Origin: Pseudomonadota bacterium
Lineage (GTDB): Bacteria; Pseudomonadota; Gammaproteobacteria; Burkholderiales; Burkholderiaceae_C
DNA: 36,535 bases
Direction: 5' to 3'
Assembly (NCBI GenBank): GCA_021805805.1
Contig: JAJZEB010000021.1
Coordinates: 1 to 36,535, forward strand
The notes below the pieces were generated by a model. That model was not told the origin of the DNA. It searched no databases and saw only the letters and a program-made list of their open reading frames with translations. Numbering within the stretch: position 1 is the first letter of the stretch; each line of letters starts with the position of its first letter. The position numbers and the translations under genes are program-made. Positions 11,201 through 18,952 of this stretch are shown here, piece after piece.

Positions 11201-12191
11201 CGCCTTCGTCGCGGATTTCGCCGCCGGCGCCGGTGGCCGCGCCCGGGAACGGCGCGATCGCCGTCGGATGGTTGTGCGTCTCGACCTTCATCAAGGTGTG
11301 CACCAGCGCCGGCTCGGCGGCGTACCGGTGGTCGGCGCCTTGCGGCTGCCAGCGCTGCACGGTTCCGCCGTGCATCACCGCGGCGTTGTCCGAATACGCC
11401 ACCACGGTGCCTTGCGGACTGCTGGCGTGGGTGTGGCGGATCATTGCGAACAGCGACTGCTCCTGCGGCTGACCGTCGATGACGAAAGCTGCGTTGAAGA
11501 TCTTGTGCCGGCAATGCTCGCTGTTGGCCTGCGCGAACATCAGCAGCTCGACGTCGGTCGGGTTGCGCCCGAGCTGGCCGAAGGCCTCGACCAGATAGTC
11601 GATCTCGTCGTCCGACAGCGCCAGCCCCTGCTCGACATTGGCGCGCTGCAACGCCGCGCGGCCGCCTCCGAGCACGTCCACGCTGTGCAACGGGCGCGGC
11701 GCCAGGGAATCGAACATGCGGTGCGCATCGGCGCGCTCGCCGACCACGCTCTCGGTCATGCGGTCGTGCAGCAGCGGCGCGATGCGCGCCAGCGCGGGCC
11801 CATCGAGCCGCGGGGCGGCGCGCAGCAGGCCCGGCGCGCGCTGGCTGAAACGATACTCGACTCCGCGCTCGACACGCAGCACGTCGGCGCCGCAATGGTG
11901 CGCGATGTCGGTGGCCTTGCTGGCCCACGGCGAAATGGTGCCCAGACGCGGCAGCACGAGCAGGCTCGCGCCGTCGTGCGGGCCGCTGTACGCCGGGCCG
12001 TAGTCGAGCAGCGAGGCCAGCCGCTGGTGCTGTGCCGCGTCGGGCTGCCGTGCGCTCGCCGCGAAATGCAGCAGCCGCGCGTGCACGTCGCTCAACGCCA
12101 GCTCGGGGAGCGCATCCTGCAGGCGCTGCAACAGAGCCTGGCGGCGAAACGGCGACAGCGCCTCGGCGCCTTCGAAGGTGGAAATGTGCAT
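8217..12191 (-). CDS. purL: Phosphoribosylformylglycinamidine synthase
   Basis: Fourth step of purine synthesis: FGAR, ATP and glutamine give FGAM. This is the large single-chain form of 1324 residues, as in other beta- and gammaproteobacteria. It shows the N-terminal adaptor, two AIRS-type synthase halves ([40 protein letters not shown]) and a C-terminal class I glutaminase with nucleophile C1168 in GVCNGCQM and the late PHPERVFRG containing the triad His. The start is set at the ATG reading [13 protein letters not shown], the usual N-terminus; 31 further upstream codons are open but not conserved. A TAGAAT at 12255-12250 on the minus strand with TTGGAC 16 bases further upstream is a possible promoter. 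Confidence 0.97.
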   Translation of the reverse strand: MHISTFEGAEALSPFRRQALLQRLQDALPELALSDVHARLLHFAASARQPDAAQHQRLASLLDYGPAYSGPHDGASLLVLPRLGTISPWASKATDIAHHCGADVLRVERGVEYRFSQRAPGLLRAAPRLDGPALARIAPLLHDRMTESVVGERADAHRMFDSLAPRPLHSVDVLGGGRAALQRANVEQGLALSDDEIDYLVEAFGQLGRNPTDVELLMFAQANSEHCRHKIFNAAFVIDGQPQEQSLFAMIRHTHASSPQGTVVAYSDNAAVMHGGTVQRWQPQGADHRYAAEPALVHTLMKVETHNHPTAIAPFPGAATGAGGEIRDEGATGRGGRPKAGLCGFHVSNLRLPGEAAEPWEGDDCGRPSHLASALQIMLDGPIGAAAFNNEFGRPNLGGVFRVFEQRAADRVWGYHKPIMLAGGLGEVADAHTHKIAFGAGTLLVQLGGPGMRIGLGGGAASSLATGANAEHLDFDSVQRGNPEMQRRAQEVIDACRAQGAANPILAIHDVGAGGLSNAFPELVDGAGLGARFELRDVPVEESGMTPREIWCNESQERYVLAIDAAALDDFAAICARERCPFAVVGRATEQPQLRVDDRLLPAQPVDMPLGVLLGKPPRMVRDVRRAPLALADVDLTGVELEWAATTVLRHPSVASKRFLISIGDRTVGGLSHRDPMVGPWQVPVADCAITLADYAGVRGEAMAMGERTPLAVSDAAASGRMAVGEALTNLLAAPLDALAQIKLSCNWMAACGQPGQDAALYDTVRAVAIELCPRLGIGVPVGKDSLSMHTRWGDGEAARSVTSPVSLLVSAFAVLDDVRGAWTPQLRLDAGPSVLLLVDLGHGRQRMGGSILAQALGQAAQPVPDLDDADDLLRLCAALRALRARDQVLAYHDRSDGGLWAAICEMAFAGHAGVALNLDLLIASADALPDEGDAKNWVAQVAERRRDLALRALFNEELGVVLQVRAAQRDAVLQLLREHGLSACSHVVGQVTAGDAIEVWRDTERVYAAPRAQLAAHWDHVAHAISRLRDNPECADAEHALLGGDDAGLHASLVFDVDDDVAAPFVARGTRPRVAILREQGVNSQREMAWAMDRAGFDAHDVHMTDLLDGRARLGDFRGFVACGGFSYGDVLGAGEGWARSILFNPVLAEAFAAFFGRDDTFALGVCNGCQMLAALNGMIPGAQAWPRFTRNKSEQYEARLAMVEVLPSPSLFFSGMAASRMPIVVAHGEGYADFSQQGDSARLDAALRFVDGAGQATERYPLNPNGSPGGLTGVTTPDGRFTALMPHPERVFRGLQFSWAPQAWGDASPWMRMFRNARAWCA

Positions 12192-12249
12192 GGGGCGGAT
12201 GCGGCGCGTGGTTCGGGGGATCGATCGGGTTCGGCGTGACGCGCTCGAC

Positions 12250-12277
12250 ATTCTAGGGTGCTGCCCCGCGTGTCCAA
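12250..12277 (-). promoter_or_regulatory. Possible sigma-70 promoter for purL
   Basis: Read on the minus strand: TTGGAC (12277-12272), a 16-base spacer, then TAGAAT (12255-12250), about 60 bases before the purL ATG. The -10 box is good and the -35 only partial. No PurR operator was recognised. Confidence 0.35.
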
Positions 12278-12293
12278 ACGGCACGCGACGCGC

Positions 12294-12324
12294 CCGTCGT
12301 GCGCCGACGCCGATCGCACGACGG
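12294..12324 (+). promoter_or_regulatory. Hairpin abutting the map ribosome binding site
   Basis: A perfect 10-base inverted repeat, CCGTCGTGCG at 12294-12303 and CGCACGACGG at 12315-12324, separated by 11 bases. The right arm ends inside the putative ribosome binding site GGTGAG (12323-12328) of map. If transcribed, the stem would partly cover that site. It could also serve as a DNA operator between purL and map. The structure is seen directly; its role is inference. Confidence 0.4.
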
Positions 12325-12340
12325 TGAGATAATGCGAAGC

Positions 12341-13144
12341 ATGAGCATCACCATCAAGACGGCCGACGACCTTCCCGCGCTGCGCACGGCCGCGCGCCTG
12401 GGTGCCGAACTTCTCGACTATTTGACCCCGCACGTCAAGTCCGGAGTGACGACCCAGGAGATCAATCGCCTGGCGCACGACTACATCGTCGACGTGCAGC
12501 AGGCGATTCCGGCGCCACTGAACTACTGTCCGCCGGGATACACGCCTTATCCGGCGTCGATCTGCACCTCGGTGAACCAGGTCGTCTGCCACGGCATACC
12601 GAACGACCGCGCACTGAAGGACGGCGACGTGGTCAACATCGACGTCACGGTGATCAAGGACGGCTGGCACGGCGACACCAGCCGCATGTTCATGATCGGC
12701 AAGGTGCCGCCGCACGTCGAACGGCTGTGCCGAGTGACCTACGAGGCGATGTGGCACGGCATCGTCAAGGTGCGCCCGGGAGCGAGACTGGGCGACATCG
12801 GCCACGCCATCCAGACCTTTGCCGAAGCCTCGGGCTACAGCGTGGTGCGCGAATTCTGCGGCCACGGCATCGGCCGCAAGTTCCACGAAGAGCCGCAGGT
12901 GCTGCATTACGGCCGCCCGGGAACACTCGACGAACTGCGCCCGGGCATGGTGTTCACGATCGAGCCGATGATCAACGCCGGGCGTCGCGAAATCCGCGAA
13001 ATGCCCGACGGCTGGACCATCGTGACCAAGGATCGCTCGTTGTCGGCGCAGTGGGAGCACATGGTGCTGGTCACCGACACCGGCTACGAGGTGCTGACGG
13101 TGTCGCCGGGAACTCCTGCCCCGCCGGCGTTCGTCGCCGCCTGA
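12341..13144 (+). CDS. map: Methionine aminopeptidase, type I
   Basis: Removes the initiator methionine from new proteins at the ribosome. With the start at MSITIK the protein has 267 residues, and all five metal ligands of the pita-bread fold are in place: D101, D112, H175, E208 and E239. There is no N-terminal zinc-finger extension, so this is the short class Ia bacterial enzyme. An in-frame ATG at 12332 would add three residues and sits only 3 bases from GGTGAG; the ATG at 12341 matches the usual family N-terminus. It lies 28 bases before glnD, an arrangement common in proteobacteria, although the usual rpsB-tsf neighbours are replaced here by purL. Confidence 0.96.
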   Translation: MSITIKTADDLPALRTAARLGAELLDYLTPHVKSGVTTQEINRLAHDYIVDVQQAIPAPLNYCPPGYTPYPASICTSVNQVVCHGIPNDRALKDGDVVNIDVTVIKDGWHGDTSRMFMIGKVPPHVERLCRVTYEAMWHGIVKVRPGARLGDIGHAIQTFAEASGYSVVREFCGHGIGRKFHEEPQVLHYGRPGTLDELRPGMVFTIEPMINAGRREIREMPDGWTIVTKDRSLSAQWEHMVLVTDTGYEVLTVSPGTPAPPAFVAA

Positions 13145-13172
13145 GCACGGCGGCATCGAAAGGAACGCTCGA

Positions 13173-15773
13173 GTGAACACCGCGGCCGCGCGCGTCGATG
13201 CCGTTGCCACGGTGCGCGGCGCATGGCGCGCGGCACGCTCCGAGCTGATCGAGTCGTTCCGCGCGCACCCGCAGCGCGTCAGTCCGCTGCTGCGCGGCCT
13301 GTGCCGCGCGGCCGACACCGCGCTGCGCGCGCTGTGGGCCGATTGCGCGATGCCGGCCGATGGCGCGCTGCTCGCGGTCGGCGGTTATGGCCGCGGCGAA
13401 TTGTTTCCCTACTCCGACGTCGACGTGCTGGTTCTGCTGGCCGACGCCGACGCGCCGCAGGCGCAGCGCGCCGCCGAACGCTTCGTCGCCGCGTGCTGGG
13501 ATGCGGGACTGGAGATCGGCCCCAGCGTGCGCAGCGTCGAGGCATGCATCGAGGAATCCGCGCGCGACGTGACGGTGCAGACCACGCTGCTCGAGGCGCG
13601 GGTGCTGTGCGGCAACGCCGCGCTGGTGCGCCGCTTCCGCCACGCCTACAAGGCGCATCTGGAGCCGCGCGCGTTCTTCCAGGCCAAGCTGCTCGAAATG
13701 CGCCAGCGCCACGCCAAGTTCGAGAACACGCCATACGCGCTCGAGCCCAACTGCAAGGAAAGCCCGGGCGGCTTGCGCGACCTGCAGTTGCTGCTGTGGG
13801 TGGCGCGCGCCGCGGGGCTGGGCGCGCGCTGGACCCAGCTGCGCGCCAGCGGCGTGCTCAGCACCTATGAAGCGGCCAAGATCCAGGCCAACGAACGCAC
13901 CCTCAAGCGCATCCGCGCGCATCTGCACCTGGCCGCCGGGCGGCGCGAGGACCGCCTGGTATTCGACCTGCAGACCGCGGTGGCCGCCGCGCTCGGGCTG
14001 GCGGCAGAGCCGGGCAAGCGCGCCGGCGAAGCGCTGATGCAGCACTACTACTGGGCGGCCAAGGCGGTCGAGCAGCTCAACCAGATCGTGCTGCTGACCA
14101 TCGAGGGTCGGTTGTGGCCCGAACTGGCAGCGCAGCACGGCCGGCCGCTGTGCGGAATCGACGGCGTTCCCGACGGACGCTTCGTCGACAAGGACGGCCG
14201 CCTCGAACCGGCCGACCTGGATGTGTACGAAAAGGATCCGCCGGCGATTCTCGAAACCTTCGTCGCCTTCACGCTGGCGCCGGCGATCCACGGCCTGACC
14301 GCGCCGACCCTGCGCGCGCTGTACCACGCGCGCGAACGCATGGACGCCGCGTTCCGGCGCGATCCACGCTGCCACGCCGCGTTCCTGCGCATCGTGCAAG
14401 CGCCGCAGGGAATCACCCACGCCCTGCGGCTGATGAACCGCACCAGCGTGCTGGGCCGCTACCTGCTGCCGTTCCGCCGCATCGTCGGCCGCATGCAGCA
14501 CGACCTGTTCCACGTCTACACGGTCGACCAGCACATCCTGATGGTGGTGCGAAACGTGCGGCGCTTTTTCATCCTCGAACACGCGCACGAGTACCCCTTC
14601 TGCGCCCAGGTCGCTGCCGGCCTGGAGAAGCCCTGGCGCTTGGTCGTCGCCGCGCTGTTCCACGACATCGCCAAGGGCCGCGGCGGCGACCACTCGGCGC
14701 TCGGCGCGGTCGAACTGCGCCATTTCTGCCGCAGCCACGGGCTGGCCGCCGGAGACTGCGACTTCATCGCCTTTCTCGTCGCCCAGCATCTGACGATGTC
14801 GCACGTGGCGCAGAAGGAAGATCTGAGCGACCCGGAAGTCGTCACCCGCTTCGCCGGACTGGTCGGCGATGCGCAGCGCCTGCACGCGCTGTATCTGCTG
14901 ACCGTCGCCGACATCCGCGGCACCAGCCCGAAGGTGTGGAACGGCTGGAAGGCCAAGCTGCTCGAGGACCTGTACCGCGTGACCTTGCGCGTGCTCGGCG
15001 GCGAGCTGCCGAATCCGCAAGTCGAGCTGCAGCAGCGCCAGGACGAGGCACGCCGGCTGCTGAACCTGTACGGCATCGACGAGCACGGCGCCAAGGCGCT
15101 GTGGGACACCCTCGATCCGGCGTATTTCCTGCGCCACGATCCTGCCGACGTGGCCTGGCACACGCGGCAGCTCATGCGCCGCGCGGCGAGCCGGGACGCG
15201 GTGGTCAGCGCTCGCCTGGCGCCACACGGCGACGGGCTGCAGGTGCTCGTCTACTGCCCGGATCAGCCCGACCTGTTCGCGCGCATCTGCGGTTTTTTCG
15301 ACAGCCGCAACTTCAGCATCCTCGACGCCAAGGTGCACACCACGCGCGCCGGCTGGGCGCTGGACAGCTTCGTCGTCGTCGAGCCGACCCTGGCGATGCA
15401 CTACCGGGCACTGATCTCGATGATCGAGGTCGAGCTCGCACGCACGCTGCAGGCGCGCGCCGCGCTCCCCGAACCGGTTCGCGGCAGACTCTCGCGCCGG
15501 GTCCGCCACTACCCGGTGCAGCCGCGCGTCGAGTTGCGCGCCGACGAACGCGGCCAGAACTGGATCCTGGCCGTGCGCGCCAGCGATCGCACCGGCCTGC
15601 TGTATGCGATCGCGCGCGTCCTCGCCGCACGCCGGATCAGCGTGCAGATGGCAAAAATCCTCACCCTGGGCGAACGCGTCGAGGACACCTTCGTGCTGCA
15701 GGCCGCCGGGCTCGGCGATGCACGGGTGCAAGCCGGCATCGAGCAGGAACTGCTCGCCGCGCTCGCGGCGTGA
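13173..15773 (+). CDS. glnD: [Protein-PII] uridylyltransferase / uridylyl-removing enzyme
   Basis: Senses glutamine and adds or removes UMP on PII proteins, thereby setting glutamine synthetase activity and NtrBC output. The 866 residues hold the full family layout: a nucleotidyltransferase domain with GGYGRGELFPYSDVDV (G70 to about V85, metal-binding D82 and D84), a central HD hydrolase domain with FHDIAKGRGGDHS (H497-D498), and two C-terminal ACT domains (around residues 690-760 and 790-866) that bind glutamine. The start is a GTG, supported by AAAGGA at 13159-13164. It forms an operon with map and ends 25 bases from the convergent cbpA stop. Confidence 0.96.
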   Translation: MNTAAARVDAVATVRGAWRAARSELIESFRAHPQRVSPLLRGLCRAADTALRALWADCAMPADGALLAVGGYGRGELFPYSDVDVLVLLADADAPQAQRAAERFVAACWDAGLEIGPSVRSVEACIEESARDVTVQTTLLEARVLCGNAALVRRFRHAYKAHLEPRAFFQAKLLEMRQRHAKFENTPYALEPNCKESPGGLRDLQLLLWVARAAGLGARWTQLRASGVLSTYEAAKIQANERTLKRIRAHLHLAAGRREDRLVFDLQTAVAAALGLAAEPGKRAGEALMQHYYWAAKAVEQLNQIVLLTIEGRLWPELAAQHGRPLCGIDGVPDGRFVDKDGRLEPADLDVYEKDPPAILETFVAFTLAPAIHGLTAPTLRALYHARERMDAAFRRDPRCHAAFLRIVQAPQGITHALRLMNRTSVLGRYLLPFRRIVGRMQHDLFHVYTVDQHILMVVRNVRRFFILEHAHEYPFCAQVAAGLEKPWRLVVAALFHDIAKGRGGDHSALGAVELRHFCRSHGLAAGDCDFIAFLVAQHLTMSHVAQKEDLSDPEVVTRFAGLVGDAQRLHALYLLTVADIRGTSPKVWNGWKAKLLEDLYRVTLRVLGGELPNPQVELQQRQDEARRLLNLYGIDEHGAKALWDTLDPAYFLRHDPADVAWHTRQLMRRAASRDAVVSARLAPHGDGLQVLVYCPDQPDLFARICGFFDSRNFSILDAKVHTTRAGWALDSFVVVEPTLAMHYRALISMIEVELARTLQARAALPEPVRGRLSRRVRHYPVQPRVELRADERGQNWILAVRASDRTGLLYAIARVLAARRISVQMAKILTLGERVEDTFVLQAAGLGDARVQAGIEQELLAALAA

Positions 15774-15798
15774 CGCGTACCGGTCGACACGACGGCGC

Positions 15799-16716
15799 TC
15801 AGACGCCGTACTGCGCGCGCGGCTGAAAGCGCATTTCGTCGGCCATGCGCCGGTACAGCGCACGCGCTGCGTCGCTGTCGGCAGGCGGCAGCACCACCTT
15901 GAGTTCGACATAAAGATCGCCGGGCGGATCCCCGGGCAGTCCACGCCCCTTCAGCCTGAGCCGGCGCCCGCTCTGGGCCCCGGGCGGAATCGCCAGCTCG
16001 ACGCGCCCGCCGGGCGTCGGCGCGACCACCGTGGCCCCCAGTGCGGCCTCCCAGGGAGCCACCGGCAGGCTCAGCTGAAGGTCCCGGCCATCGACGACGC
16101 GATACCAAGGGTGCGGCTTGAACTGGATCTCGAGGTAGAGATCCCCGCGCCGCCCGTCGTGGCCGGGCGCGCCCTGCCCGCTCAGGCGCAGCCGCTGGCC
16201 TTCGCGCACTCCGCGCGGAATGCGCAGCGACAAGCTGCGCTCGACCATGCGCACGCGCCCGTCGGCGCCGGCTTGCGGGCTCTGCAGCGTGACCTGGCGC
16301 TGGGCACCGTTGAACGCGTCTTCGAGGTCGATCGCGATGCGCGCGTGGTGGTCGGTCGACGGCGCAGCCGCTGCGGCGTGCGCGCGCCGGCCGAACAGCG
16401 ATTCGAAAAAGTCGCTGAAGTCGGCTCCGCCGCCGGGGGCGCCGGAGAACTCGAAGCCGCTGCCCCAATCGGGCGGAGGCTGGAAGTCCTGCCCGCCCCG
16501 GTACCGCGCGCCCAGGCGGTCGTACGCGGCGCGCTTTTCAGCGTCGCGCAGCACCTCGTAGGCCTCGCCCAGTTCCTTGAAGCGCGCTTCGGCGTTGGCC
16601 TCCTTGCTGACGTCGGGATGGTATTTGCGCGCCAGCTTGCGGTAGGCACGCTTGATCGCCTCGTCATCGGCGTCGCGCCCGACACCGAGCACTTCGTAGT
16701 AGTCCTTGAATTGCAT
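15799..16716 (-). CDS. cbpA: CbpA-type DnaJ-like co-chaperone
   Basis: A 305-residue J-domain protein of the curved-DNA-binding CbpA type, which works with DnaK and can also bind DNA. The J domain covers residues 1-70 with the HPD motif at 33-35 (KYHPDVS). A Gly/Phe-rich linker follows (residues about 75-110), then the two C-terminal substrate-binding beta domains (GVREGQRLRLSGQGAPG and later RLRLKGRGLP). The zinc-binding cysteines of true DnaJ are absent, which separates it from DnaJ. It diverges from two small heat-shock genes across a region with a heat-shock-type promoter in each direction. A cbpM partner gene is not adjacent. Confidence 0.92.
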   Translation of the reverse strand: MQFKDYYEVLGVGRDADDEAIKRAYRKLARKYHPDVSKEANAEARFKELGEAYEVLRDAEKRAAYDRLGARYRGGQDFQPPPDWGSGFEFSGAPGGGADFSDFFESLFGRRAHAAAAAPSTDHHARIAIDLEDAFNGAQRQVTLQSPQAGADGRVRMVERSLSLRIPRGVREGQRLRLSGQGAPGHDGRRGDLYLEIQFKPHPWYRVVDGRDLQLSLPVAPWEAALGATVVAPTPGGRVELAIPPGAQSGRRLRLKGRGLPGDPPGDLYVELKVVLPPADSDAARALYRRMADEMRFQPRAQYGV

Positions 16717-16764
16717 GGTCGTGTCATCCGGGATGCGGCGCCTGCGGCATGCTCCGCACTTCCA

Positions 16765-16794
16765 GCATGTGGCACTTCCGGGCCTGTTTTCAAG
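16765..16794 (-). promoter_or_regulatory. Likely heat-shock (sigma-32) promoter for cbpA
   Basis: On the minus strand, CTTGAAA (16794-16788) is followed after 15 bases by CCACATGC (16772-16765). This matches the enterobacterial sigma-32 pattern (CTTGAAA, 11-16 bases, CCCCATnT) well. Transcription would begin roughly 40 bases before the cbpA ATG. Confidence 0.55.
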
Positions 16795-16829
16795 CCCCGC
16801 GCATCATGCTCGGCTCCCCCCTTGAAAAC
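16786..16829. repeat. Inverted repeat of two heat-shock -35 boxes
   Basis: GTTTTCAAG at 16786-16794 and CTTGAAAAC at 16821-16829 form a perfect 9-base inverted repeat with 26 bases between. Each arm contains the -35 box of one of two divergent heat-shock-type promoters. The symmetry could simply reflect back-to-back promoters or could be a repressor site. Confidence 0.6.
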
Positions 16830-16850
16830 GTCGCCGCAGTGCGCAGATAG
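16821..16850 (+). promoter_or_regulatory. Possible heat-shock promoter for the Hsp20 pair
   Basis: CTTGAAAA at 16821-16828 is an excellent sigma-32 -35 box. The -10 region after 14-15 bases (GCAGATAG, 16842-16849) matches poorly, so this is weaker than the cbpA-facing promoter. A transcript would run into the first Hsp20 gene at 16915. Confidence 0.4.
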
Positions 16851-16914
16851 GGCTCGTACACGCAGCCGCCGCGCTGGTCGCGGCGGCCGGGCCGAACCGA
16901 CAAGGAGCAACAAC

Positions 16915-17352
16915 ATGGTGGCAACCCTGCTGAGAACCCCGGCGAGCCTGTTCGCCGAATTCGACCGCATGCAACGCGAACTCGAGCGCGGGCTCGGACT
17001 TCCAGCGAGCATCCGCGCCGCCGGTGGCGCGTCGTTCCCGTCGCTGAACGTGACCACGAGCGTCGAGGCGATCGAGATCTTCGCCTTCGTTCCGGGGATC
17101 GATCCGGCGACGCTGGAGGTGAGCGTCGACAACAACCTGCTCAGCCTGGCCGGCGAACGCAGCATCCAGGCTCCCCCTGCAAGCGCCACGGTGTACGCGC
17201 AGGAGCGTTTCGGCGGCGCCTTCCGCCGCACCGTCAGTCTGCCTGACGACGCCGACAGCGAGCGCGTCGAAGCGCGCTACAGCGACGGCGTGCTGCGGGT
17301 GCGCATCGCGCGCCGCGCCGCGCAGCAACCGCGCCGCATCGCGATCCACTGA
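16915..17352 (+). CDS. Small heat-shock protein, Hsp20 family (first of two)
   Basis: An ATP-independent holdase that binds unfolding proteins under stress. The 145 residues contain an N-terminal region beginning MVATLLRTPASLFAEFDRM, then the alpha-crystallin domain (about residues 40-135). That domain includes FAFVPGIDPATLEVSVDNN, an L-x-L-x-G-E-R strand (LLSLAGER) and the late RYSDGVLRVRIAR. An AAGGAG at 16902-16907 sits 7 bases before the ATG, so the long upstream open frame is ignored. The usual C-terminal I-x-I anchoring motif appears as IAI near the end. It probably forms one heat-inducible transcript with the second Hsp20 gene. Confidence 0.93.
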   Translation: MVATLLRTPASLFAEFDRMQRELERGLGLPASIRAAGGASFPSLNVTTSVEAIEIFAFVPGIDPATLEVSVDNNLLSLAGERSIQAPPASATVYAQERFGGAFRRTVSLPDDADSERVEARYSDGVLRVRIARRAAQQPRRIAIH

Positions 17353-17371
17353 ACTCCTGGAGACCACGATC

Positions 17372-17731
17372 ATGAACGAGGAAACCCGCCCCGCAAACCG
17401 CCGCGCGCTGCCGCCGGCGGTCGACATCGTCGAAGACGTCGATGGAATCACGCTGCATGCCGACATGCCCGGAGTTCCGCGCGACGCACTGCAGGTCCAA
17501 GTCGACGGCGAAACGCTGAGGATCCGTGGTGATCTCGCGTTGCCGCTGGCCGACGGCAGCGACGCACGCTACGCCGAGCTGCGCCACGGCGCGTGGGAGC
17601 GCAGCTTCACGCTGTCGCGCGAACTCGACAGCGCGCAGATCGCGGCGTCGTTGAAGGACGGCGTGCTGACCCTGCGCATTCCAAAGGCCGAGCACGCCAG
17701 GCCGCGTCGCGTCGACGTGGCGCTGGGCTGA
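17372..17731 (+). CDS. Small heat-shock protein, Hsp20 family (second of two)
   Basis: A 119-residue Hsp20 protein 19 bases after the first. It has a very short N-terminal arm and then the alpha-crystallin core: VDIVEDVDGITLHADMPGV, the VDGETLRIRGD strand, and a late SLKDGVLTLRIPK motif. The short arm resembles the class B partner of paired Hsp20 systems, in which two different small heat-shock proteins form mixed oligomers. TGGAGA at 17358-17363 is its ribosome binding site. No clear C-terminal I-x-I motif is present, so oligomer assembly may depend on the first protein. Confidence 0.92.
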   Translation: MNEETRPANRRALPPAVDIVEDVDGITLHADMPGVPRDALQVQVDGETLRIRGDLALPLADGSDARYAELRHGAWERSFTLSRELDSAQIAASLKDGVLTLRIPKAEHARPRRVDVALG

Positions 17732-18046
17732 CGCCCGACACCCCGCGCCGGATCAAGTCCGGCGCCGGGCAGCCGCTTGGCGCGCGCCGCCCGGCGCGTT
17801 ACTGTACAGGCGTGCGGCAGGCCGGTCCGACCGTTCGCATCCCGGTTCGCCGTGGATGGGCTGCAGCAACGCGCAGCATGGGATTTCCCCGTGCGTCATC
17901 CGGATCTGCCGCACCCTTCGCAGGCGGCGAAGCTTGAGGCCGGGGGATGGTCGCCACGACATTCGATCCCCGTTGCGGCGCGGCTGCGGAGCAATCCGCG
18001 CCGCGCTGTGTTTTTTCAACCGCGTTTTCCGACTGCATTGGCGCGC
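17732..18046. other. Intergenic region with two overlapping hairpins
   Basis: This gap between the convergent ends of the Hsp20 pair and the EamA gene holds no supported gene. GCGCCGGA / TCCGGCGC (17745-17752 and 17758-17765, 5-base loop) and GCGCCGGGC / GCCCGGCGC (17762-17770 and 17789-17797, 18-base loop) are perfect stems that share bases 17762-17765, so only one can form fully at a time. Neither is followed by a T-run, so they are at best terminator-like. An 8-base palindrome CTGTACAG lies at 17802-17809. Nothing else was recognised. Confidence 0.5.
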
Positions 18047-18925
18047 TCAACGCCGCGCCAGGTAGATGCCGGAAAGCACCAGCATCGCGCCGACCGCCTG
18101 CAGCGCGTCGAGTCGCTCACCGAGCAGAACCCAGGCGTACACCGCCGAGGTGGCGGGCTGCACCAGCAGCCCGATCGAGGCGCGCGCCGGTTCGAGGTGC
18201 TTGACTGCATACGCGATGACAACCTGGCCGCCGATCTGCACCAGCAGCGCCAGCCCGACCAGCCAAATCCATCCGATTGCGCTGTGCGGCCACAACCGAC
18301 CTTCGAGCAGCGCCATCGGCCACAACGCCACCGTCGCCCCGGCACTGACCCAGGCCATCAGCGGCAAGGTCCCGATGCGCTGGCGAGCCTGCTGCACCCC
18401 GATCTGGTAGGCGGCGTAGAACAGCGCCGAAGCGCTGCCGCAGAGGTCGCCGAACAGGCTGCGCCGATCGCCGAAATGCGCACCGATGACGAGCAGGGCT
18501 CCGGCCAGCGAAGCGACCAGCGCGACGACGAACGACGGCCGCGGCGGCACCCGGGTCAACGCCCACAGCGCCAGGGTGACGACCAGCGGCGCAAGGTTCG
18601 ATTCCAGGGTCGCGTTCGCCACCGTGCTCCAGCGCAGGCCGAGGTGGAACAGGATCAGGTCGCCGGCGAACGCCACCGCCGCCAGCGCGATCAGCGCCGG
18701 CAGCGACCAGCCGGGAAGCAGCGCGCCCGGATCCGCGCCGCGCGGCGGCGCCGCAGCGCCGCGGCGCGCCGACCACCAGGCCCAGCTCACCAGCAGCGGA
18801 GTGGCCATCGCCATGCGCCAGAACGCGGCGGCGAACGGGCCGACTCCGTCGGCGCCGGCCAGGCGCACGAAAATGCCGACCAGTCCCAGGACGGCGCCGC
18901 CGGCGAGCAGGATGACGAAAGGCAT
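18047..18925 (-). CDS. EamA (DMT-superfamily) inner-membrane transporter
   Basis: A 292-residue protein with about ten hydrophobic helices arranged as two EamA repeats, the hallmark of RhaT/YdcZ-like drug/metabolite exporters. The first repeat starts FVILLAGGAVLGLVGIFVRL; the second (about residues 145-290) contains ALFYAAYQIG and ends with the usual LGERLDALQAVGAMLVLSGI. Substrates in this family include amino acids and small aromatic compounds, and none can be read from sequence. It begins 27 bases after the ipdC stop on the same strand, so it is probably co-expressed. Export of an IpdC-pathway product or aromatic amino acid is possible but unproven. Confidence 0.9.
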   Translation of the reverse strand: MPFVILLAGGAVLGLVGIFVRLAGADGVGPFAAAFWRMAMATPLLVSWAWWSARRGAAAPPRGADPGALLPGWSLPALIALAAVAFAGDLILFHLGLRWSTVANATLESNLAPLVVTLALWALTRVPPRPSFVVALVASLAGALLVIGAHFGDRRSLFGDLCGSASALFYAAYQIGVQQARQRIGTLPLMAWVSAGATVALWPMALLEGRLWPHSAIGWIWLVGLALLVQIGGQVVIAYAVKHLEPARASIGLLVQPATSAVYAWVLLGERLDALQAVGAMLVLSGIYLARR

Positions 18926-18952
18926 CCGCCGAATTGTGCCTTGCAGGCGCGC

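Noticed and set aside
8151-12239. Very long plus-strand open frame opposite purL
   Set aside because: Its translation is Arg/His/Gln-rich with no family features, and the minus strand encodes a complete, well-conserved PurL. It is an artefact of high GC content.
13071-15944. Long minus-strand frame opposite glnD
   Set aside because: Composition is that of an antisense shadow, and GlnD on the plus strand has all its domains.
17818-17845. tRNA-like GTTCGCATC loop
   Set aside because: Flanking bases do not form a T-stem, and no acceptor or anticodon arm can be drawn.
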